Below the pieces are notes generated by a model that saw nothing but the letters and a program-made list of their open reading frames with translations, did no database searches and was not told the origin of the DNA. 38,832 bases of DNA from an uncultured Lachnospiraceae bacterium. Lineage in GTDB: Bacteria; Bacillota; Clostridia; Lachnospirales; Lachnospiraceae. A program made the translations under genes and the position numbers. Within the stretch, counting starts at the first letter, position 1, and each line of letters opens with the position of its first letter. Shown here one piece after another: positions 32,911 through 38,832 of the stretch. Location of the stretch: assembly GCA_944380185.1 (NCBI GenBank), contig CALWGV010000050.1, positions 1 to 38,832 on the forward strand, in the 5' to 3' direction.

Positions 32911-34197
32911 TCAGATTTCTTCCATCGCTGAAGAAATGACAGAAACGCCGTCGGGTATGACCACAGTGTCCCAGCTGTCCCGCCCAATAATCTCTTTTGC
33001 CTTTGCGAGAGCCTCCTCCATGGAATGAGCGGGAATAAGCTGGAAATTTTCCGCGACCTCGTCGGGCAGCTCCGATATCAGGATGACGGATGCTTTACAC
33101 AGCACACGGGCAAATATCTGCGACTGCCACTGGTCCACCTTGGTTTTGGTGGGCGGCGTGTCAATAAAGGTCTGAATCATGCGCTTCAGATCTTTTTCTT
33201 CGGCAAAGGTTCTGTAGAAGCTGTCTCCGCCAACACCGTCCTCGCACTTGGCAAGAATAATGATGACTCCGCCCTGCCGGACCAGAGGTTCAGCTCCGGT
33301 CATCCCCTTGACCGCCTGATAGAGATTCTGATCCAGCGGATAACCGCCGTTGGTTGTTACAACCAGATCGGCTGCAGGAGCCTGGACGCCGCACTGATCT
33401 TTTAAAAACTTGCAGCCCGCTGCATGAGCTTCTTCCAGATCTCCGGCAGCAGCAAAGACAACCTGGTGCATTTCGTTGATTACAACATTGCAGATAAAGG
33501 CTAGCTTCGCCTGCCGAGCGGCAAACACCATGTCACGGTGCAGAGGATTGCCCTCCAGGATACCGGCCCGGGCAAAGGGACTGTCAATGAAGCGCCCATT
33601 ATGGTTATAGAGAACGGTTTCCCTGTCCGCGACACCCGGCAGCACGCTTTTCCTGCCTCCGGAAAAACCTGCAAAAAAGTGTGGTTCGATAAAGCCTTCC
33701 GCCACCAGAAGATCGGCGTCTATTGCCAGTTTATTGAGGATCAGTTTCCCGCCGGAGGGAAGAGTGCCAAGGCAGACGACCTCCGATTCGTCGCAGTCAT
33801 GAACGATGATTTTCTCCTTTGCCACAAATTCTTCCCCGAACTTTGCCGCAAGCTCTTCGCGGGTGGTTCCTCTGTGGCAGCCTGTTGCAATTAAAATGGT
33901 TATGTCCGCTGCCGGATTGCCTTTCCGGATTTCCCGCAGCAGAACGGGCATAATGATCTTGCTGGGAACGGGTCTGGTGTGATCGCTGGCAATAATTACA
34001 ATATTTTGTTTTCCAGCGGCCAGCTCAGCCAGCGGCCTGGAGCCGATGGGATGAAGAACTGCCTGTTCGACGAGCTCCTGTTCAGAAGCTTCGGGCTTAT
34101 ATTTTGTCAGCTTTGATTCCAGAATATCGGGATGCAGCGGCTGGAGTGCCGACCCATCCAGCGTTCCTTTACCATAGTGGAATTGATAATCTCTCAT
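32911..34197 (-). CDS. larA: LarA-family nickel-dependent 2-hydroxyacid racemase/epimerase
   Basis: This 428-residue protein has the residues known from Lactobacillus plantarum LarA at almost identical numbers: D72 and R75 (SDHTRP), H108 (GCHRGTT), H173 (EPHFFAGFSGGRK), K183, which would tether the pincer nickel cofactor, and H199. LarA interconverts D- and L-lactate; relatives act on malate, phenyllactate, gluconate and short hydroxyacids. The glycerate kinase next door hints at glycerate or a related substrate. Cofactor genes larB, larC and larE are not in the window. The ATG has GGGGGT six bases upstream; an upstream ATG 39 bp away lacks a ribosome site. Confidence 0.88.
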   Translation of the reverse strand: MRDYQFHYGKGTLDGSALQPLHPDILESKLTKYKPEASEQELVEQAVLHPIGSRPLAELAAGKQNIVIIASDHTRPVPSKIIMPVLLREIRKGNPAADITILIATGCHRGTTREELAAKFGEEFVAKEKIIVHDCDESEVVCLGTLPSGGKLILNKLAIDADLLVAEGFIEPHFFAGFSGGRKSVLPGVADRETVLYNHNGRFIDSPFARAGILEGNPLHRDMVFAARQAKLAFICNVVINEMHQVVFAAAGDLEEAHAAGCKFLKDQCGVQAPAADLVVTTNGGYPLDQNLYQAVKGMTGAEPLVRQGGVIIILAKCEDGVGGDSFYRTFAEEKDLKRMIQTFIDTPPTKTKVDQWQSQIFARVLCKASVILISELPDEVAENFQLIPAHSMEEALAKAKEIIGRDSWDTVVIPDGVSVISSAMEEI

Positions 34198-34222
34198 ATA
34201 CGACCCCCAATTCTTTGTGATG

Positions 34223-34250
34223 TTAATAAATTTCATATTCCCTTTTTCAA
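34223..34250 (-). promoter_or_regulatory. Promoter of the larA gene
   Basis: On the minus strand TTGAAA (34245-34250) and TATTAA (34223-34228) are 16 bp apart, about 25 bp before the larA start codon. The first predicted operator lies 17 bp upstream of the -35 box. Confidence 0.5.
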
Positions 34251-34266
34251 CAGCAGGTTAAAAAGT

Positions 34267-34280
34267 AATATCATCTTACC
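34267..34280 (-). promoter_or_regulatory. Predicted GntR operator 1, larA promoter
   Basis: On the plus strand AATATCATCTTACC; it shares the core ATCATCTTAC with a site at the gntR promoter. With flanking bases it forms an imperfect palindrome, GTAA-7-TTAC. Confidence 0.5.
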
Positions 34281-34385
34281 TTTAAGAGGAAAACAAACCG
34301 TTCCTGATAGAAAAGTTCAGGATTGCCTATGGGAAATACTGCTTTCAAAATAAGGCATGGGAAGCAAACATTGAGATAAATCCAT

Positions 34386-34399
34386 AATATCATCATACC
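34386..34399 (-). promoter_or_regulatory. Predicted GntR operator 2, distal larA region
   Basis: On the plus strand AATATCATCATACC, 13 of 14 bases identical to operator 1 and in the same orientation, 119 bp away, just after the gntR stop codon. Confidence 0.45.
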
Positions 34400-34424
34400 T
34401 TTTAACTCATAAAATATTGTTCTG

Positions 34425-35153
34425 TTATTCCGATAAATACACGGGTACCTCTTCTGCTTTAATGCGTTCAATAAGGTTATCCCTTACAATTTCAACATGT
34501 TTTTCCATTAACTGTCTGGCCAGTTCACTGTCGTGTTCTTTAATGGCTGCAACAATTTTCTGATGATAGCTCTGGGAGACCCTGACCACTTCCGGTGAAA
34601 GATTACTTTTTGTAATGTATTTTGCTATGATATCCTTAATTGTCCGATAGATAGCAGAAAGAATATAATTGCCTGCGATCTCTGCTAAATATTCATGAAA
34701 CTCAATATCCAGAGCGCTGAATCGCTCCGTATCCCGCGTATAAACCTCTGCATCCATGGCAGTCAGCAGTTCCTCTAAATGAGCCACCTGTTCTTCGGCA
34801 GCGGTATGGGCTGCAAGCCTGCTGATGGCAGACTCTACATACATGCGGGCATCATAAAGTTGGGAAACACTTAAATTGTTCATAATGATCGAGGCAAAGG
34901 CCGGCTGGATAAGCTTGCTGGGGTCCGACTTGGTGACGAATGTCCCCTCACCCTGTTTGATCTGCACAACACCCAGCATGCTCAGCTTTTTAAAGCTTTC
35001 GCGGATCGTAACGCGGCTCATGCCGAAATACTCTACAAAATAGTGTTCCGGGGGCAGCTTTTCCCCCTCTTTATATATACCCTTTGCGATCATTGACAGG
35101 ACCTCGTCAACTACGATATCGCATTTTGTCTTGGTCTGTTTAGGCGCATACAT
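34425..35153 (-). CDS. GntR-family regulator, FadR/FCD subfamily
   Basis: This 242-residue protein has an N-terminal winged helix (KLPPEHYFVEYFGMSRVTIRESFKKL, quoted in part, residues 32-75, with the wing GVVQIKQGEGTFV) and a C-terminal all-helical FCD ligand domain (about 90-225). Residues that bind metal in this subfamily are visible: D and H in LDIEFHEYL, H in SYHQKIV and H in MEKHVEIV. Such proteins often sense hydroxy- or dicarboxylic acids, which fits the neighbouring larA and glycerate kinase genes. The ATG has GAGG seven bases upstream. Two predicted operators overlap its own promoter, implying autoregulation. Confidence 0.92.
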   Translation of the reverse strand: MYAPKQTKTKCDIVVDEVLSMIAKGIYKEGEKLPPEHYFVEYFGMSRVTIRESFKKLSMLGVVQIKQGEGTFVTKSDPSKLIQPAFASIIMNNLSVSQLYDARMYVESAISRLAAHTAAEEQVAHLEELLTAMDAEVYTRDTERFSALDIEFHEYLAEIAGNYILSAIYRTIKDIIAKYITKSNLSPEVVRVSQSYHQKIVAAIKEHDSELARQLMEKHVEIVRDNLIERIKAEEVPVYLSE

Positions 35154-35173
35154 ATGAGAACCTCAATTGATAA

Positions 35174-35187
35174 ATAATCATCTTACA
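35174..35187 (-). promoter_or_regulatory. Predicted GntR operator 3, downstream of the gntR -10
   Basis: On the plus strand ATAATCATCTTACA. It lies 21 bp, two helical turns, from operator 4 in the same orientation and near the expected transcription start. Confidence 0.5.
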
Positions 35188-35192
35188 AAAAG

Positions 35193-35221
35193 ATCTTATC
35201 ATATAACCTTTTGCCTGTCAA
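35193..35221 (-). promoter_or_regulatory. Sigma-A promoter of the gntR gene
   Basis: Perfect TTGACA (35216-35221) and TAAGAT (35193-35198) at exactly 17 bp on the minus strand, about 40 bp before the regulator start. Confidence 0.75.
35195..35208 (-). promoter_or_regulatory. Predicted GntR operator 4, over the gntR -10
   Basis: On the plus strand CTTATCATATAACC, the weakest match to the other three sites (core ATCAT..AACC). Its position over the -10 and spacer would block RNA polymerase. Confidence 0.4.
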
Positions 35222-35305
35222 TTAAGCAGCCTTGTCAAACAGGCCGTCACTTTTTTGTGAAATATGCACAAATAAAGAGAAATGTACAGAAACAAAAGCA
35301 GCAAT

Positions 35306-36547
35306 TTAAACCGGCATTCTGCGAATCAGGACCACCGCTACGTCATTTACATTGGTCCCGGTAGGGCCGGTTCGAATTAGACCGTCTACCTGCTCCAGAG
35401 CGTGGTAAGCATCGTTTTCTGACAGAACCTGATGAATGATCAGGCCGGCCTTTGCAAGTAGGGCTTTGGTATTTCCATCCACAATTCCGCCTGCAGCATT
35501 GGTGGGGCCGTCCGTGCCGTCAGATCCCAGGGAAAAGATCAGGGTATCCTGCAGACCGGAAATACCGTCGGCGGCGGCTAAGGCCAATTCCTGGTTGCGG
35601 CCCCCTTTCCCGTGTCCGGTCAGATGGACAACCGTTTCCCCTCCGGCCAGGAAAGCCAGTGATTTTTCTGTATTTTGATGGGTGCGGGCAATGGAGGCCA
35701 GAAAAGAACCTGCCTCTTTGGCCTGACAGCAAAGCTGATCTGTGAGAAGAATCGGTTCGTATCCCAGCTCTCTGCAGGCGGCACCAGCGGCAGCACAAAG
35801 CTCACGGACGCTGCCGGTTACCACGGTTTCCACATTATCCAGCATCTTGGGCGTTTCTTTCTCCAGCAGTTCCCGGGCCTTTGGCGACAAAGAGAGCTGA
35901 TACTTTTCTGCAATCGCCTTGGCCTGCGCGCAGGTGGTATGGTCAGGATAGGCTGGGCCGGAGGCTATCATATCCAGGGGATCCCCCAAAATATCCGAAA
36001 GAACAATGGAGTATACCTTGGCGGGAGCACATAACAGGGCAAAGCGTCCGCCCTTTACTGCGGAAAGCCGCTTGCGTATGGTATTCATTTCTACAATGTC
36101 TGCTCCGCAAGCCAGTAGCTCCTGAGTTAAGGACATCAGCTCCTCTGCCGGGATCAGGGGGCACTCAAATAATGCAGAGCCGCCTCCGGACACCAAGAAT
36201 ACGACGGTGTCATCGGGCGTGAGATTTTGCACCAAACGCATAGCTGCCCGCGTGCCTTCAAAAGAGCCTTCATCGGGGACAGGGTGCCCGCCTTCATAGA
36301 TTGTGCACCGAGGAATCACTCCCTGACTGTGGTCGTGTTTTGTCACTACAACACCAGCATCCAATCGTTCTCCTAACAGCTGGGCGGCACAATGCGCCAT
36401 CTGCCAGGCTGCTTTTCCGATTGCCACTAAAAGTACGCGGCCGGGAGCGAACGTTTTATCTTCCAGAGCCCGGCGTACGGCCTGATCCGGCAGACAGGCT
36501 TTTATGGCTTGCTGGATGATCGTCTGCGCGTCTGTGTAGATTGACAT
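35306..36547 (-). CDS. Glycerate 2-kinase, MOFRL/DUF4147 family
   Basis: This 413-residue protein has the two domains of the GckA/TtuD-type class II glycerate kinases. An N-terminal DUF4147 domain holds VAIGKAAWQMA near residue 45, KHDHSQG, GGHPVPDEGSFEG and VSGGGSALFECP. A C-terminal MOFRL domain holds GGRNQELALAAADGI and SLGSDGTDGPTNAAGGIVD. It should phosphorylate D-glycerate to 2-phosphoglycerate, feeding glycolysis. AAGGAGG lies eight bases before the ATG. It is upstream of gntR and larA on the same strand but has its own promoter, with no predicted GntR site nearby. Confidence 0.92.
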   Translation of the reverse strand: MSIYTDAQTIIQQAIKACLPDQAVRRALEDKTFAPGRVLLVAIGKAAWQMAHCAAQLLGERLDAGVVVTKHDHSQGVIPRCTIYEGGHPVPDEGSFEGTRAAMRLVQNLTPDDTVVFLVSGGGSALFECPLIPAEELMSLTQELLACGADIVEMNTIRKRLSAVKGGRFALLCAPAKVYSIVLSDILGDPLDMIASGPAYPDHTTCAQAKAIAEKYQLSLSPKARELLEKETPKMLDNVETVVTGSVRELCAAAGAACRELGYEPILLTDQLCCQAKEAGSFLASIARTHQNTEKSLAFLAGGETVVHLTGHGKGGRNQELALAAADGISGLQDTLIFSLGSDGTDGPTNAAGGIVDGNTKALLAKAGLIIHQVLSENDAYHALEQVDGLIRTGPTGTNVNDVAVVLIRRMPV

Positions 36548-36610
36548 AGTAAAGCCTCCTTTCTTTTGGGGGTTGCATATGTTTATTTATTAAATCAAGA
36601 GGATATAACG

Positions 36611-36639
36611 AGTATAAGCAAAAACATTATCTCTGTAAA
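36611..36639 (-). promoter_or_regulatory. Sigma-A promoter of the glycerate kinase gene
   Basis: TTTACA (36634-36639) and TATACT (36611-36616) at exactly 17 bp on the minus strand, about 65 bp before the kinase start. Confidence 0.7.
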
Positions 36640-36683
36640 GCGCAAAATACCACGAGAATTTGTGAATACCATTTTTGCGTCTC

Positions 36684-37916
36684 TTATAAGAGAGCCTCCT
36701 GCTCGACGACTCGCCGGTCGGCGGCCAGGCGGGCAGCCAACTCTCCCAGCTGGGGATCTGTACTGAGGGCGGCAAGCTTCTCAGCCATGGATTCGGAGAT
36801 TTCCTCGGTCAGTTCCCTGGCCAGGCAGTCTTCATAGGTCTCGATATCCATCCGGCATGGCGTGAGCGCGGGAAAGACCTTTTCCCGCAGATGGCGGTAA
36901 ATGCAGATTCCGCCGTAGTCTAAATCCCCGCTGTGCTCATAGCGCACCAAAGCGCCCTGGTCCTGGAGAATCCGGACCAATTCCGTCAGGAAGGCTCTCT
37001 CACAGGGGGAAAGATAGCCGTGGGTAAAAACCACCAGTTTCTCTTCCTCCATCGGCTCCGCCATAAAATTGGCCTTATTCTCGATGGTCAGGATGCGGCG
37101 GATCGTCTGCTTTTCACACAGGCGGGCGCTGCGAATTGTCGGCTCGTTGAGCACCAGCCCATAGGGATAATCGGCTGTGTCCAGGCATTTCCCAGCCAGC
37201 TCGATGCGCAGAGAACCCTTGATGGTGAGTTCCTGAGAGTAGTTGTCAATATGCAAGAGACGAAGAACGGCCCCGTCGTCCATGGCCTCGCTGTCCGCGT
37301 CCGCCTCCGGGTTCAGGCGGCGGGCCATACCGATAATGGTCTTTTCATACTGCCTGTGAAACTCCTTGGAATTTCCCAGATAGTGATTGCTAAACACACG
37401 CAAATACATGGGAAACTGAGGCGAATCCTCCTGGCTGAGACGCTCCAGTTCATCCAGGCCCTGCAGACAGCGGCAGACCCTTTCCCGGTGGGCCCAGTCC
37501 GAAGCGGCAAATACCGTTCCATTGGAAAGCTTTTCTTCCCATTCATCCAGACTTCGGTTGATCCACGGCGTGGCGATCCCTTTTCTCCAACCGGCCAGAT
37601 CGGCCTTCTGCCTCTCCCAGCGCACCCAGATCGGCTCACACCCGGCCAGGCGGTAGACTCCCTCGATGTTTTCCATCCGATAGCGGATTCTGGCCGCGTC
37701 ATAGTTTCTCTCCCGCCAGTCATCGTTTTTGAGAAAAATCAGTCCCTCCCGCTCCAACAGGCGGATATCCTCTAGTATCTCCTCCCGAAACCCTTTCAGA
37801 TAGAGTTCGTCGTCGATCTCCATGCTCTTGCCGCCTGCGGGGAGGGTCGGAAACCGTTTCCAGTTTTTCCAGTTTTTCGTCTCATAGTGCACCAACAGCT
37901 CCTGCAGCAGGATCAT
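36684..37916 (-). CDS. jetD: Wadjet anti-plasmid system nuclease subunit JetD
   Basis: This 410-residue protein has an N-terminal DUF3322-like region (about 1-190) and a C-terminal DUF2220/Toprim-like nuclease domain. Candidate metal ligands are E279 (TIENKANFM) and D331/D333 (HSGDLDYGGICIYRHL), in the arrangement known for JetD. H299 lies in FTHGYLSP. JetD is the subunit that cuts plasmid DNA after the JetABC SMC-type motor has extruded it. The ATG overlaps the JetC stop (ATGA), so the genes are coupled. A short palindrome (TCTCTTATAAGAGA) sits at its 3' end; no classical terminator is seen in the 136-bp gap that follows. Confidence 0.88.
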   Translation of the reverse strand: MILLQELLVHYETKNWKNWKRFPTLPAGGKSMEIDDELYLKGFREEILEDIRLLEREGLIFLKNDDWRERNYDAARIRYRMENIEGVYRLAGCEPIWVRWERQKADLAGWRKGIATPWINRSLDEWEEKLSNGTVFAASDWAHRERVCRCLQGLDELERLSQEDSPQFPMYLRVFSNHYLGNSKEFHRQYEKTIIGMARRLNPEADADSEAMDDGAVLRLLHIDNYSQELTIKGSLRIELAGKCLDTADYPYGLVLNEPTIRSARLCEKQTIRRILTIENKANFMAEPMEEEKLVVFTHGYLSPCERAFLTELVRILQDQGALVRYEHSGDLDYGGICIYRHLREKVFPALTPCRMDIETYEDCLARELTEEISESMAEKLAALSTDPQLGELAARLAADRRVVEQEALL

Positions 37917-38832
37917 GCGCCGCCCTCCTCCCGCTTATCCTCTCGTCCGTTCGCCTCCTGCTCGTCCGTCTCCTGTCCGTCTGTCTCTTTCTCTTTTTCG
38001 TCCGCCTCCTGCTGCTCTTCCTCGTGTCCTTCCAGCAGAGCCTTGAAATGCTCCCGCTCGAACTCCTGGATATAGATGCGGTTTTTTTTCTTTTTTTCAA
38101 AGACGAAGGTCTTGTTGACATTCTCCAGATAATTCTGGATCTTATCGTTGGTGGCGCTGATGATGGCCTGAAAGCCCAGGCTGCGGATCAGCTGGATGCA
38201 GCTGCCCACCTTCTCCGCGTCCATCTGGGAGAAGGCTTCGTCCAGGACCACCAGCCGCAGCGTATCGCGCCGGCGCACCCCGCTTTTTACGTTCATGCGG
38301 TAGACCTGAGCAAAGCTGGCCAGCAATGCCACGTACAAAGGATTCTGCCCCTCGCCGCCGGAGTTTTTCGACAGCATCCGGCTCAGCCTGGCCGGGGCCA
38401 TACCCTCCACCAGCTGCTCCATATCAAAGGAGAGGTAGGTCCGGTAGTCGGCGTATTTTTCCATATTCCGGCGCGCCTCTTCCAACTCCTTCTCCCCCGC
38501 CTCCTCCGGCGGGATAAAATATTCCAAAAGTTCCTGGATCAGATCGCCGTAGCGGTTTTCGTGCTCCATCGTAAACAGGTTCATCTGATTTTCCATCCGC
38601 CCGGTCAGCTGGTTGGGATTGATATCCAGGGCCTCGTCCATAAACAGGTCGTAAAATCTCCCATCCGCTCCCCGGTTCTTCGTGACGATGAAGCGGTAGC
38701 GGTCCTTTCCGAAATCCATCCGGGCCAGGATGCGGTTCATATCGTCCTTCTGCTGCATGGCCTCCTTGATGGCGCTGCGAATCTTGTAGACAAAGTCGTT
38801 TTTAAACTGATCCACGGCGATTTTCGCCAGCT
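37913..38832 (-). CDS. jetC: Wadjet SMC-like ATPase subunit JetC, C-terminal part
   Basis: The gene enters from beyond the right edge; about 306 codons of its 3' end are visible. The fragment has an ABC-type signature region (LSKNSGGEGQNPLYVALLAS) and a Walker B motif (RLVVLDEAFSQMDAEKV), followed by IISATNDKI and FVFEKKKKNRIYIQEFER. This is the head domain of a MukB/SMC-like motor, as in JetC. The last 40 residues are a Glu/Asp/Gln-rich tail (EQQEADEKEKETDGQETDEQ) that looks disordered. It overlaps jetD by four bases. JetA and JetB should lie further upstream, outside the window. Confidence 0.88.
   Translation of the reverse strand, partial: LAKIAVDQFKNDFVYKIRSAIKEAMQQKDDMNRILARMDFGKDRYRFIVTKNRGADGRFYDLFMDEALDINPNQLTGRMENQMNLFTMEHENRYGDLIQELLEYFIPPEEAGEKELEEARRNMEKYADYRTYLSFDMEQLVEGMAPARLSRMLSKNSGGEGQNPLYVALLASFAQVYRMNVKSGVRRRDTLRLVVLDEAFSQMDAEKVGSCIQLIRSLGFQAIISATNDKIQNYLENVNKTFVFEKKKKNRIYIQEFEREHFKALLEGHEEEQQEADEKEKETDGQETDEQEANGREDKREEGGA

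Noticed and set aside
36678-36691. TCTCTTATAAGAGA palindrome as terminator of jetD
   Set aside because: The stem has no loop, overlaps the last jetD codons and no clear T run follows on the minus strand.

Overview
The window looks like chromosomal DNA from a gut-type Clostridia, most likely Lachnospiraceae. This rests on moderately high GC, strong AGGAGG ribosome sites, sigma-A-type promoters, several TTG/GTG starts, and typical gene types: iron-sulfur serine dehydratase, DUF5662, an AGCS symporter, a dockerin/InlB-repeat surface protein and MOFRL glycerate kinase. The assignment is inferred from gene content, not from a marker gene.

Layout. (1) 1-4750, minus strand: a heterodimeric ABC exporter followed by an XRE-type membrane regulator. 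Ahead of the exporter lies a long leader with a promoter, a well-formed 35-codon leader ORF and two tandem terminator hairpins. (2) 4721-12260, plus strand: a regulator with a DNA-binding domain at each end, then a 2010-residue secreted, membrane-anchored protein carrying both a dockerin and a cohesin-like domain. (3) 12265-20000: rubrerythrin, a VanH-like D-2-hydroxyacid dehydrogenase, a sodium:alanine symporter divergent from an AraC regulator, the two serine dehydratase subunits and a Met-rich lipoprotein. (4) 19376-22291, minus strand: a tightly overlapping operon of methyltransferase, Hsp33, thioesterase and DUF5662, with a 15-bp minisatellite in the methyltransferase/Hsp33 overlap. (5) 22300-23220: two unrelated repeat families (a 94-bp direct repeat and a 24-bp tandem array) flanking a small zinc-ribbon membrane protein. 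(6) 23337-26709, plus strand: ECF sigma factor, unknown membrane protein, ABC ATPase and permease. (7) 26729-30650: a minus-strand HD / small ORF / HAD operon in which both enzyme genes carry a one-base homopolymer frameshift, facing an AraC regulator and a stand-alone PTS EIIC. (8) 30811-36640, minus strand: glycerate 2-kinase, GntR regulator, LarA-family racemase and a hydrolase fused to a membrane domain. A repeated ATCAT..AC(C/A) motif sits at the gntR and larA promoters. (9) 36684-38832, minus strand: JetD and the C-terminal part of JetC, the end of a Wadjet anti-plasmid system that continues beyond the right edge.

How the genes may work together: the exporter looks regulated by transcription attenuation, probably drug-responsive. 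Region 8 looks like a small hydroxyacid (glycerate/lactate-type) pathway under GntR control. The serine dehydratase, alanine symporter and hydroxyacid dehydrogenase suggest amino-acid and pyruvate/lactate metabolism. No tRNA, rRNA, insertion sequence, phage gene or CRISPR array was recognised.
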